Part shown: piece by piece, positions 8,089 through 15,495 of the stretch
How the letters are laid out: every line of letters starts with the position of its first letter
How positions within the stretch are numbered: position 1 is the stretch's first letter
Assembly (NCBI RefSeq): GCF_022340605.1
Contig: NZ_JAJDNQ010000111.1
Span: forward strand, 1-52,407
DNA: 52,407 nucleotides
Source of the DNA: Thiohalocapsa sp.
GTDB taxonomy: Bacteria > Pseudomonadota > Gammaproteobacteria > Chromatiales > Chromatiaceae
Direction of reading: 5' to 3'
Notes under the pieces: model-generated
Database searches by the model: none
What the model saw: only the letters and a program-made list of their open reading frames with translations
Told to the model about the DNA's origin: nothing
Position numbers and translations under genes: made by a program

Positions 8089-9306
8089 GTGACCCCTGTA
8101 TCCGCTCCGAATCCACGCGTCCTGTCCGGCATGCGGCCCACCGGCCGTCTGCACCTCGGCCACTACCACGGTGTGCTCAGAAACTGGGTCGAGCTCCAGC
8201 ACGAGTTCGAGTGCTTCTTCTTTGTCGCCGACTGGCACGCGCTCACCACCGACTACGAGGACCCGTCCGGCATCCCTCAGGCCAGCTTCGACATGGTGGT
8301 GGACTGGCTCGCGGCCGGTGTCAGCGCTGGCTCCTCGACGCTGTTCATCCAGTCCCGGGTGCCGGAGCATGCCGAGCTGCACCTGCTGTTGTCCATGATC
8401 ACGCCGCTGGGGTGGCTGGAGCGGGTGCCGACCTACAAGGACCAACAGGAGAAGCTCAAGGAAAAGGACCTCGCTACGTACGGCTTTCTGGGCTATCCGC
8501 TGCTGCAGAGCGCGGACATCCTGATCTACAAGGCAGGGCAGGTGCCGGTGGGCGAGGACCAGGTGGCGCACGTGGAAATGACTCGCGAGATCGCGCGGCG
8601 CTTCAACCACATCTATGGCCGCGAGCCGGACTTCGAGGAGAAGGCCGAGCAAGCCAAGCGCAAGATGGGCAAGAAGAATGCGAAGATGTTCGACCAGTTG
8701 CGCCGCAGCTACACCGAGCAGGGCAATCAGGAGGCACTCGAGAAGGCCCGTGCGCTGCTGGAGACTCAGGCGAATATCACCGTCGGCGACCGCGAGCGGC
8801 TGTTCGGCTACCTGGAGGGCGGCGGCCGGGTGATCCTGCCGGAGCCGCAGCCGCTCCTGACCCGCGCCGCCAAGATGCCGGGGCTGGACGGGCAGAAGAT
8901 GTCCAAGTCCTACAGCAACACCATCGCGCTGCGGGATGATCCCGACGCCGTCGAGCAAAAGCTCCGTACCATGCCCACCGACCCCGCCCGCGTGCGCCGC
9001 ACCGATCCGGGCAATCCGGAGGTGTGCCCGGTGTGGCAATTCCACCTCGTCTACTCCGATGACGGTGTGCGCGACTGGGTGCAGCAGGGCTGCCGCTCCG
9101 CCGGTATCGGCTGCCTGGAGTGCAAGCAACCCATCATCGATGCGGTGCGCGCGGAGCTGGAGCCGATTCAGGCCCGTGCCAAGGAGCTGGAGGCACAGCC
9201 GGAGACGGTGCGCACCTTCATCAACGAGGGCTGCGAGCGCGCCCGCGACGTGGCCCGCGAGACCATGGACGAGGTCCGCCACGCCATGTCCCTGGTGCAG
9301 GGCTAG
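8089..9306 (+). CDS. trpS: Tryptophanyl-tRNA synthetase
   Basis: This class I aminoacyl-tRNA synthetase charges tRNA-Trp in the cytoplasm. The HIGH-like signature is HLGH at residues 22-25 (GRLHLGHYHG), and KMSKS is at 270-274. FFVADWHALTT and GYPLLQSADILIYKA are typical TrpS substrate-binding segments. At 405 residues it is longer than the E. coli enzyme (334) because of an insert before KMSKS (KAEQAKRKMGKKNAKMFDQLR), a form seen in other proteobacteria. I use the GTG at 8089; an ATG at 8131 would remove residues just before the HIGH motif and is less likely. It is followed by a repeat-filled 250 bp gap before scpA. Confidence 0.95.
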   Translation: MTPVSAPNPRVLSGMRPTGRLHLGHYHGVLRNWVELQHEFECFFFVADWHALTTDYEDPSGIPQASFDMVVDWLAAGVSAGSSTLFIQSRVPEHAELHLLLSMITPLGWLERVPTYKDQQEKLKEKDLATYGFLGYPLLQSADILIYKAGQVPVGEDQVAHVEMTREIARRFNHIYGREPDFEEKAEQAKRKMGKKNAKMFDQLRRSYTEQGNQEALEKARALLETQANITVGDRERLFGYLEGGGRVILPEPQPLLTRAAKMPGLDGQKMSKSYSNTIALRDDPDAVEQKLRTMPTDPARVRRTDPGNPEVCPVWQFHLVYSDDGVRDWVQQGCRSAGIGCLECKQPIIDAVRAELEPIQARAKELEAQPETVRTFINEGCERARDVARETMDEVRHAMSLVQG

Positions 9307-9378
9307 TGAGGGTTTGTCTCAGACCGACGAGTCATCATCGTCACTGTCGATAGCTGAGCGCGGATCGTTGTCGTCTCG

Positions 9379-9512
9379 CTCCCACGCTCCAGCGTGGGAG
9401 TGTCTGGCCACCGCTCCAGCGGTGCGTGCAGCGGACCTCGGCAAGCCGCGGCGGCCTGGCCGTACGACGCTGGAGCGTCTGCCCTTGCTCCCAACGCTGG
9501 AGCGTGGGAACC
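9379..9512. repeat. Two-hairpin REP/BIME-like element (CCCACGCT type), copy 1
   Basis: The first hairpin at 9379-9400 has 10-bp arms CTCCCACGCT and AGCGTGGGAG around a CC loop. A second, related imperfect hairpin (CCAACGCTGG then AGCGTGGG) lies at 9487-9512. Between them are further short inverted pieces and the segment CTGCCCTTGCTCC, which is also present in the copy at 17131-17234. The element fills the trpS-scpA gap. Confidence 0.8.
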
Positions 9513-9559
9513 AGATTGCCCCGCGCAGTCCCGACCATCTCTGAATCCGGAGGCTTGCG

Positions 9560-10444
9560 GTGACGGAAACGACCAGCGACGAAGCCACCGCCGTGCCGGA
9601 CGCCGATGCAGCCACCGCGGAGGCCGCCGTCGCGGAACAGGTTGACATCCCGCAAGGCGCCGATGTCGTGCCCTTCGCCATCGTTCGCGGCGCGCCACTG
9701 CTGAAGCTGCCCGAGGATCTCTACATCCCGCCGGATGCGCTGGAGGTTTTTCTGGACGCCTTCGAGGGGCCGCTGGACCTGCTTCTGTACCTGATCCGCA
9801 AGCAGAATCTGGACATCCTGGACATCCCCATCGCACAGATCACCGCCCAGTACATGGAGTACGTGGAGCTGATGAAGGAGGTCAAGCTGGAGCTGGCGGC
9901 GGAGTACCTGGTGATGGCCGCCATGCTCTGCGAGATTAAGTCCCGCATGCTGCTGCCGCGCCCGGAGACCGCCGAGGAGGAGCACGCGGACCCGCGCGCC
10001 GAGCTGGTGCGCCGGCTCATGGAGTACGAGCGCTTCAAGCAGGCCGCGCAGGACCTCGATGCGCTGCCGCGGGAGGGGCGCGACAACTTCACCGTGCATA
10101 CCGAGGTGTCCTCCGAGCACATCCGCCGTATCCCACCCACGGTGGAGCTGGGCGAGGTGCTGGCGGCGCTGCGCGACGTGCTGCGCCGGGCGGACCTGTT
10201 CACCAGCCACCGGGTGGAGCGGGAATCCCTGTCGCTGCGCGAGCGCATGTCGCGGGTGCTGGCCCTGGTGCAGCACGGCGGCTTCGTGCCCTTCGAGGCG
10301 CTGTTCGACGTCACCGAGGGCCGGGCCGGCGTGGTGGTGAGCTTCCTGGCCATCCTGGAGCTGGTGAAGGCCGCGACACTGGAACTGGTGCAGTCCGAAT
10401 CCTATGCACCCATCCACGTGCGCCTGCGCGCGGCGGCGGCGTGA
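9560..10444 (+). CDS. scpA: Segregation and condensation protein A
   Basis: ScpA is the kleisin that links SMC (or MksB-like) heads with ScpB to compact and segregate the chromosome. The 294-residue protein shows the family core FEGPLDLLLYLIRKQNLDILDIPIAQIT, then AAEYLVMAAMLCEIKSRMLLPRP, and a C-terminal winged-helix region. A Glu/Ala-rich N-terminal extension of about 55 residues precedes the core. The GTG start at 9560 is supported by CCGGAGG at 9547-9553. scpB follows after a 172 bp repeat-bearing gap, an unusually wide spacing for this pair. Confidence 0.93.
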   Translation: MTETTSDEATAVPDADAATAEAAVAEQVDIPQGADVVPFAIVRGAPLLKLPEDLYIPPDALEVFLDAFEGPLDLLLYLIRKQNLDILDIPIAQITAQYMEYVELMKEVKLELAAEYLVMAAMLCEIKSRMLLPRPETAEEEHADPRAELVRRLMEYERFKQAAQDLDALPREGRDNFTVHTEVSSEHIRRIPPTVELGEVLAALRDVLRRADLFTSHRVERESLSLRERMSRVLALVQHGGFVPFEALFDVTEGRAGVVVSFLAILELVKAATLELVQSESYAPIHVRLRAAAA

Positions 10445-10489
10445 GTGCCCGGTGTATGAGCGCCTGGTGTGGCTGCGCTGTGGTGGAAT

Positions 10490-10600
10490 GGATGACCGGA
10501 TCGGGGTCGGTCCCGATCCCGATTTCGATTTCGATTTCGATAGGTCCGGAGGGTGCATGCGTGAAGCGCATCTGGGCATCCGTTCCGGCGGCAGATCGGC
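10490..10600. repeat. Microsatellite-core element, family B, copy 1
   Basis: The element lies between scpA and scpB. It begins GGATCGG, contains CCCGAT followed by about three to four tandem GATTTC units and ends GATAGG. It is followed by GCGTGAAGCGCATCTGGGC, which resembles the flank of a second copy near 44130-44290 in the opposite orientation. It holds no supportable gene. Confidence 0.6.
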
Positions 10601-10616
10601 GTACGTGTGAACGCCC

Positions 10617-11447
10617 ATGAGTACAGGCCAAGACGACGACGGGCTCGTCGATGATCCGGCAGCGGACCGCGCTGAGGTCATAGCCCTCAATGCGCTGTCC
10701 CTCGCCACACCCGATGTGAAGCTGGTGGTGGAAGGGGCGCTGATGGCCGCGGGCGGGCCGCTGACTCTGGACCAGATCCTGGCCCTGTATCCCGAGGAGC
10801 GGCGCCCTGCCCGCGACGAGATCCGCGCCGCCGTCGGCGAGCTCACCGAAGACTACGACGGCCGCGGCATCGAGCTGGTGGAGGTGGCCGGCGGCTGGCG
10901 CATCCAGGTGCGCCGGCTGGTGGCGCCCTGGGTGGCGCGGCTATGGGAGGAGAAGCCCGCGCGCTACTCTCGCGCCCTGCTGGAGACGCTGGCGCTCATC
11001 GCCTACCGCCAGCCCATCACCCGCGGCGAGATTGAGGATATCCGCGGCGTCGCCGTTAGCACCCAGATCGTCAAGACCCTCACCGAGCGCGAATGGGTGC
11101 GCGTGGTCGGCCACCGGGACGTGCCCGGGCGGCCGGCGCTCTACGCCACCACGCGGCGGTTTCTCGACTACTTCGGCCTCAAGTCCCTGAACGACCTGCC
11201 GCCGCTCGCCGAGCTGCGCGACCCCGCGTTCTTCGGCGAGCAGCTCGATGCCGAGGCGGCGGCCGCGTTGCAGCTAGCGGCAGAGGAGGCCGCGGGCGTC
11301 CGCGCGGTGGTGCCGGCCGCCGATTCTGCGAACGACGCGTCCGCCAACGATGCCGATGTGGGAGCGGCGTCCCCGCCGCGACCGCCGCGATCATCGCGCC
11401 CCGGCGAAGCCCCGCACGATGTCTCCAACGATGACGACCCAACGTAA
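10617..11447 (+). CDS. scpB: Segregation and condensation protein B
   Basis: ScpB is the winged-helix dimer partner of ScpA in the SMC condensin complex. The 276-residue product has the tandem winged-helix core: VEGALMAAGGPLTLDQILAL, GRGIELVEVAGGWRIQVR, ALLETLALIAYRQPITRGEI and a second wing ending RRFLDYFGLKSLNDLPPL. The last 70 residues are low-complexity Ala/Asp-rich sequence, and part of the coding DNA there (near 11358) resembles the GGGAGCGGC REP motif. This suggests a repeat was captured at the 3' end. ATG 10617 lacks a strong Shine-Dalgarno sequence. The end overlaps the start of rluB by 17 bp. Confidence 0.93.
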   Translation: MSTGQDDDGLVDDPAADRAEVIALNALSLATPDVKLVVEGALMAAGGPLTLDQILALYPEERRPARDEIRAAVGELTEDYDGRGIELVEVAGGWRIQVRRLVAPWVARLWEEKPARYSRALLETLALIAYRQPITRGEIEDIRGVAVSTQIVKTLTEREWVRVVGHRDVPGRPALYATTRRFLDYFGLKSLNDLPPLAELRDPAFFGEQLDAEAAAALQLAAEEAAGVRAVVPAADSANDASANDADVGAASPPRPPRSSRPGEAPHDVSNDDDPT

Positions 11448-12441
11448 GAACCCATCCCGATCCAAGCCCGCGCGCAGCCCGAGCAGAGACGAGCAGGCCC
11501 CGTCGCGCCCGCAGCAGCGCCCGGGCCGTCTCGCCGCCAAGGGCAAAGGCCCGGCGCGCCGCCCGCAGCAGGCGCGGGCGCCGGAGGCCGACGCCGTTCG
11601 CCTACAGAAGGTGCTGGCCGAGGCTGGGCTCGGCTCCCGGCGTACCCTGGAGGGCTGGATTCGCGACGGCCGCATCCGGGTCAACGGCCAGCTCGCCCAG
11701 CTCGGCGACCGCGTCCTGCCCACCGACCGCATCAGCGTCGATGGCCAGGAGCTGAAGCGCCGTCCGGCGGCGCACGCGAAGATCCGCGTGCTCGCCTACC
11801 ATAAGCCCGAGGGCGAGGTGGTGACCCGCCGCGACCCGGAGGGTCGTCCGACCATCTTCCGCCACCTGCCCGGCATTCGCGACGGGCGCTGGATCGCCGT
11901 TGGCCGGCTGGACCTGAACACGGCCGGCTTGCTCTTGGTCACCAACCACGGGGAGCTGGCCAACCGGCTCATGCACCCCGCCCGCCAGGTGGAGCGCGAG
12001 TACGCCGTGCGCATCCACGGCGAGGTGCCGGGAAATGCCCTCGAGCAACTGGTGCAGGGCGTCGAGCTGGACGACGGCCCGGCGCGCTTCGAGGAAATCG
12101 TCGAGTCCGGCGGCAGCGGCGCCAATCGCTGGTTCCACGTCCTGCTGGTGGAAGGCCGCAATCGCGAGGTGCGCAGGCTCTGGGAAGCCGTCGGCTGCGA
12201 GGTGAGCCGCCTCAAGCGCGTGCGCTTCGGCAACATCATCCTCGGTGTCCGGCCGCTGCCAGGGCAGTGGCGGGAGGTCACTGGTGAAGAGCTGGGCGCG
12301 CTGCTCGGCATTGCCGGCCTGACGGCGCCGCGGCGCCCCACGCGTCGCGCCGGGCCAAACGCTCGCTCCGGCCCGCGCGCGCGAAAGCCGAAAAGCGACT
12401 TCCGCGACGACGCATGGAACACAACGAAAACAGACGCCTAG
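11431..12441 (+). CDS. rluB: 23S rRNA pseudouridine synthase, RluB type
   Basis: RluB converts a uridine of 23S rRNA helix 89 (U2605 in E. coli) to pseudouridine. A basic N-terminal tail is followed by an S4 RNA-binding domain (VRLQKVLAEAGLGSRRTLEGW). The RsuA-type catalytic domain has GRLDLNTAGLLLVTN, in which Asp161 is the expected catalytic residue. The C-terminal tail is Arg/Lys-rich. I chose ATG 11431 (MTTQRKN); ATG 11419 in the same frame is also possible, and both overlap scpB. The scpB-rluB coupling is conserved in gammaproteobacteria. The protein has 336 residues from 11431. Confidence 0.93.
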   Translation: MTTQRKNPSRSKPARSPSRDEQAPSRPQQRPGRLAAKGKGPARRPQQARAPEADAVRLQKVLAEAGLGSRRTLEGWIRDGRIRVNGQLAQLGDRVLPTDRISVDGQELKRRPAAHAKIRVLAYHKPEGEVVTRRDPEGRPTIFRHLPGIRDGRWIAVGRLDLNTAGLLLVTNHGELANRLMHPARQVEREYAVRIHGEVPGNALEQLVQGVELDDGPARFEEIVESGGSGANRWFHVLLVEGRNREVRRLWEAVGCEVSRLKRVRFGNIILGVRPLPGQWREVTGEELGALLGIAGLTAPRRPTRRAGPNARSGPRARKPKSDFRDDAWNTTKTDA

Positions 12442-12449
12442 GGAGGCGT
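12434..12449 (+). other. Short hairpin at the rluB stop codon
   Basis: ACGCCT (12434-12439) and AGGCGT (12444-12449) form a 6-bp stem with an AGGG loop that includes part of the rluB stop TAG. There is no T-run after it, so it is not a standard intrinsic terminator. The remaining 12450-12695 gap shows no supportable gene. Confidence 0.35.
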
Positions 12450-12695
12450 TGCCTCAGACTGACGACGGCATGGCTGGCGAGTGACGCGTCGATCGACACG
12501 CGGCATGCAGCAAGGGCCGAGGGCCGAGGACCAAAACGCAACCGCACAGCTCCTCTCGACTACCGTTCCGGCTCTTGGCGCTTGGCCCTTTCTGATCGGT
12601 GCTGCGGTGCACACAAAACTTGACGCATCTGCAAAGATTTCGGCCCCTCAAGCAGTCTAGTCGGGGGCCACCGCGCGGACCGTCTCAACCGTTAC

Positions 12696-13136
12696 TCAGC
12701 GCCGCGTCGCACCAGCGGTGCCGACCTCCGCGCCCCCCATTCCCATCCGCAGCCCGATCCAGCAACCGATGCTGGCCACGATGGCGCACAGTGCCGTACC
12801 CCACGCGGTGTCCGCCAGCACCATCACCAGCGGCCAGTCCGGCAGCGTCGCGCGGTTGGTGAGCTCGTAGGTCATGTAGGTGAAGAAGCCGAACAGGGCA
12901 CCGTTCAGCGCCGCGACGCCGATGCGCCCCGCAGCCAGCCCCGGCCGCACGGCGAAGTATTGGATGCCGATGATGAACAGCAGGTAGAAGGCCAGGGCCG
13001 CCACCCAGTCCACCTGCGGGCTCAGCAGGTGGCCGATCTGCTCCTGGTAGAAGTCCGCGGCGACGACGCCGAGCCAGACCATGTCCACGAGGAGAAACAC
13101 GGGGACGAGGATGAGGTAGAGCTTGAATTGGCGCAT
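12696..13136 (-). CDS. DUF2177 family membrane protein
   Basis: This 146-residue protein has four hydrophobic segments and the family pattern FLLVDMVWLGVVAADFYQEQIGHLL near the N-terminus, with ALFGFFTYMTYELTNRATL and a C-terminal WGTALCAIVASIGCWIGLRM. DUF2177 proteins are small inner-membrane proteins of unknown function. I chose ATG 13136 because the hydrophobic protein begins there (MRQFKLYLI); upstream in-frame sequence is Arg-rich and looks non-coding. It follows the nif genes on the same strand but is separated by 226 bp, so a nif role is not implied. Confidence 0.85.
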   Translation of the reverse strand: MRQFKLYLILVPVFLLVDMVWLGVVAADFYQEQIGHLLSPQVDWVAALAFYLLFIIGIQYFAVRPGLAAGRIGVAALNGALFGFFTYMTYELTNRATLPDWPLVMVLADTAWGTALCAIVASIGCWIGLRMGMGGAEVGTAGATRR

Positions 13137-13362
13137 AAGCACAGATATCCGGTCGCAAGAGGTTGTGGCTGCGGCGGCGGTTGCCGCGAGCATACCGTGA
13201 GCCGGCATTCTAAGCCGGATGCACCTCAGGGTCCGGCGGCATCGGCGCGCAGCGGATGCGAACGGGTCTTGCCGACGGCGCTGGCCCGGCTGCCTGGTTT
13301 CGGACCCGTGTGACGACTGCGATCTGTGCCTTGCGGAGGGCCGCTGCATGGCTGGTGTGCGG

Positions 13363-13635
13363 TCAGTCGTCCTCGGTCACCTCGGCCAGCACCAGGCCTG
13401 TGGCGCGCTCCTGGCTGGGGGTGAAGGTGATGCAGTGCTCGGCCTTGGTGATGAGGTAGACATTGAAGCCGTCGGCCTCGCGGACGGGGGTGACGCCGGC
13501 GCCGATGTCGTCGTCCAGGCACTGGGTGAAGTGCATGTCCGGGAAGGCGTCGCGCAGGGCGGCGACGGACTCGGTGGTGAGGCCGGCGCGCCCGATGACG
13601 GTGGTGATCTGGTCGAGGAATTGGTCGGTGATCAT
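13363..13635 (-). CDS. Small nif-associated protein (resembles DUF6129)
   Basis: The 90-residue acidic protein starts MITDQFLDQITTVIGRAGL and ends GLVLAEVTEDD, with no Cys-rich metal motif and no membrane segment. It resembles the short proteins annotated as DUF6129 that accompany nif genes in several diazotrophic proteobacteria; this assignment is from memory and not tested. The start is supported by an AAGAGAAG purine stretch. It lies on the nif strand but 458 bp below nafY, across REP and tandem repeats, so it may have its own promoter. Its biochemical role is unknown. Confidence 0.65.
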   Translation of the reverse strand: MITDQFLDQITTVIGRAGLTTESVAALRDAFPDMHFTQCLDDDIGAGVTPVREADGFNVYLITKAEHCITFTPSQERATGLVLAEVTEDD

Positions 13636-13747
13636 CTGCTTCTCTTTGCGCTGGCGGACGCCGCGCGGGAGCGCCGGTGTTGTAGCGTTTCCGCCGGAGA
13701 TGCCGTGAAAGTATTGCTCGCAACGCCGAAAACGAGCGGATCGTCGC

Positions 13748-13937
13748 AGCTCTTGCTTGTGGGAGCGGCACGCTTGGTGCCGCGACCGGCGGCAAGGCAG
13801 CACACACCATGCCCCGATTAACTGCCAGGCGGCAGGCAACCTCCCTGCCGTCGTCGCGCCACAGAAGGCAGTGGCGCTCCCACGCTGGCGCGCCCGGAGC
13901 GGTCGTCATGGGAGGTCGGGTCAGCGATAGCGTAACC
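13748..13937. repeat. REP-like composite repeat, copy 2
   Basis: The block GGAGCGGCAC...GGTGCCGCGACCGGCGGC (about 13752-13793) closely matches copy 1 at 5314. It is followed by a related AACTGCCAGGCGGCAGGC block, by a CTCCCACGCT fragment and, at 13913-13937, by the GTCGGGTCAGCGATAGCG palindrome in the opposite orientation to copy 1. It lies upstream of the small nif-associated gene. Confidence 0.75.
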
Positions 13938-13957
13938 TGACAATCAACGGCTTGCTT

Positions 13958-14000
13958 GCGCCCTGATTGGCGCCCTGATTGGCGCCCTGACTGGCGCCCA
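13958..14000. repeat. 12-bp tandem repeat, 3.6 units
   Basis: The unit GCGCCCTGATTG is repeated at 13958-13969 and 13970-13981, then appears as GCGCCCTGACTG at 13982-13993, with a partial fourth copy to 14000. It is bracketed by GTCGGGT-type palindromes at 13913-13937 and 14007-14033, so it may be the spacer of a BIME-like unit. Confidence 0.8.
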
Positions 14001-14093
14001 GCGTCGAGTTACGCCGCGCTAACCCGACCTACACCGAATACTTTCACAGTCTCCGGAGTGACCGCACCAGCCCGGCGGGGCGAGGCCGCGAGA

Positions 14094-14828
14094 TCAGGCG
14101 TCCTCGGTGTCGCGCTCGAAGCGCACGCGCTCCTCCGCGCTCTGGCCCATGACTTTGGCCAGCCAGGGCGCCGGCTTGTGGGCGAGCTGCGCGGACAGTT
14201 CGGCCATGCGCTCGCGGGCGCTGCCGCCCTGCGGAAACTTGATGGGGTGGATGTCCCGCTTGACCACCTTGGCGGCAGCGGGGCCGCCGATGCTGGCGAC
14301 GAAGAGCACCTGGCAGTCCGTGATCAGTTCCGCGCGGTAGGCGTTCTTGTCGTCGTCCGCGGTGCTGTCGTCGATGTCGCGGACGTCGACGAGCCGGTTC
14401 ACGCCGGCGGCCACCTGGTAGACCAGAAAGCGGCGGCAGGAGCCGAAGTGGCCGTCCAGCAGATCGCCTCCGTTGGAGGCGCAGGCGACGCGGATGGAGC
14501 CGGATGCGGCCTCGCCTGCAGCGAGTGGGGCTTCGACGGGCGGGGGCGGCTCGATGTCATGGCCTTGTCCCTTGAGCAGCGCCAGCGCGGCCTTGAGCGC
14601 GGCGGCGTCGACCTCGGCGAGCTCGCCGGCGGCGGCCGTCTTGAGCTGCTTGACCGTGAGGCCGTCCAACGCGGCCACGGTCGGCGGCAGGCCCACGGCG
14701 TCGGCGAGCACCTTGAGTAGCCGCGCGGGGTCCGTATCCGGCAGCGCGCGGGCGGCGAGGCCGATGCGTAGTGCGATGTCGTCGGAGAGGGCCGGGGCGG
14801 TGGCTTCGGGGGTGACTGGGTCAGTCAT
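14094..14828 (-). CDS. nafY: NafY/NifY-like FeMo-cofactor binding protein
   Basis: The 244-residue protein has two parts. Residues 10-75 (SDDIALRIGLAARALPDTDPARLL onward) resemble the helical apo-dinitrogenase-binding N-domain of NafY. Residues 105-215 are a dinitrogenase iron-molybdenum cofactor domain (RVACASNGGDLLDGHFGSC) with the conserved His of the DGHFG motif. NafY-type proteins hold FeMo-co and keep apo-NifDK in a form that can accept it. Its position downstream of nifHDK, nifT and a ferredoxin fits this job. It could also be called NifY; the two-domain layout favours NafY. A 144 bp gap with two strong hairpins separates it from the ferredoxin gene. Confidence 0.88.
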   Translation of the reverse strand: MTDPVTPEATAPALSDDIALRIGLAARALPDTDPARLLKVLADAVGLPPTVAALDGLTVKQLKTAAAGELAEVDAAALKAALALLKGQGHDIEPPPPVEAPLAAGEAASGSIRVACASNGGDLLDGHFGSCRRFLVYQVAAGVNRLVDVRDIDDSTADDDKNAYRAELITDCQVLFVASIGGPAAAKVVKRDIHPIKFPQGGSARERMAELSAQLAHKPAPWLAKVMGQSAEERVRFERDTEDA

Positions 14829-14906
14829 GCTGGTGGGGCCTGTGCTGCGGGGTGGTGTGGGCGCTTGGGTGGTGAATGCGTTGCGCTGGTAGGGGCTATG
14901 CGCCTG

Positions 14907-14953
14907 CGGAGTGTCGCCCTGGTGGGCGACACTCCGGCCGACACTTCGGCCGG
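14907..14953 (-). promoter_or_regulatory. Double hairpin between ferredoxin gene and nafY
   Basis: A perfect 13-bp stem (CGGAGTGTCGCCC with its complement, TGGT loop) spans 14907-14936. A second 7-bp stem (CCGGCCG/CGGCCGG, six-base loop) spans 14934-14953 and overlaps the first by 3 bp, so the two may be mutually exclusive. There is no adjacent T-run, which points to mRNA processing or attenuation rather than simple termination. Confidence 0.6.
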
Positions 14954-14972
14954 GGTGAGGGTGGCGTCGGCG

Positions 14973-15167
14973 TCAGGCCGGGACGATGCAGTCGTCTTCC
15001 ATGCAGGCGTCGAGGCACTGCGGGGCGTCGAACTCGCCTTCGCACTCGGTGCAGGTGGCGGCGTCGATCTTGTAGACGCCCTTGAAGGGCTTGATCGAGT
15101 CGGTGGGGCAGACCGGCTCGCAGTCGCCGCAAGCGGTGCACAGGTCTTTGATAATTTGCAGGGCCAT
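14973..15167 (-). CDS. fdxN: nif-associated 2[4Fe-4S] ferredoxin
   Basis: The 64-residue ferredoxin has one canonical cluster motif CTACGDCEPVCP and a second, spaced motif CTECEGEFDAPQCLDAC. The longer gap within the second motif is typical of nif- and photosynthesis-linked Alvin-type ferredoxins. It probably donates electrons to NifH or to cofactor assembly. It is translated from ATG 15167, 16 bp after nifT, with CGGAGAC upstream as a ribosome binding site. The symbol is given by context; several nif ferredoxins share this pattern. Confidence 0.88.
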   Translation of the reverse strand: MALQIIKDLCTACGDCEPVCPTDSIKPFKGVYKIDAATCTECEGEFDAPQCLDACMEDDCIVPA

Positions 15168-15183
15168 GGTCGGTCTCCGGAAT

Positions 15184-15402
15184 TCAGACTTCGGCGCGCT
15201 TGAAGCGCAGCGTGGTTGGGAAGCTCGGCGGTGGACTGATGGGGTCGATGTACCAGCGCGAGCCATCGGTGAGCTCCACCTCGCCGCCCCAGGCGTCGGC
15301 GGTGTCGGTCTCGACGCTGGCGATGGTCTCTTCCATGTCCTTCTTCGCGACATAGAAGAGCAGGCCGCCGTCGTCCTTCCTTCTGATCATCACATTGGGC
15401 AT
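15184..15402 (-). CDS. nifT: NifT/FixU protein
   Basis: The 72-residue protein begins MPNVMIRRKDDGGLLFYVAKKD and has WGGEVELTDGSRWYIDP, the NifT/FixU family signature. NifT is routinely cotranscribed after nifK; its exact role in nitrogenase maturation is not defined, and mutants often have mild or no phenotype. It follows nifK after 93 bp. Confidence 0.92.
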   Translation of the reverse strand: MPNVMIRRKDDGGLLFYVAKKDMEETIASVETDTADAWGGEVELTDGSRWYIDPISPPPSFPTTLRFKRAEV

Positions 15403-15495
15403 TGCTGACTCCAGGTCGGGGTATCGAGTGCTTTGTATCGAGGGTGAGGGCGGGGCGGGACCCCGCCGTTCGCCCCCTTTCACCCGATATCCGCT

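Noticed and set aside
7903..9282. Long open frame (459 codons) antisense to trpS
   Set aside because: It is the complement of a well-supported trpS gene, has no recognisable domain and reflects high GC content with few stops in that frame.
9341..10846. Open frame (501 codons) antisense to scpA and its flanks
   Set aside because: It spans REP repeats and the scpA coding region without a domain of its own.
13958..14000. CRISPR-like array
   Set aside because: The 12-bp units are directly adjacent with no unique spacers; the same is true of the other simple repeats, and no cas gene is present.
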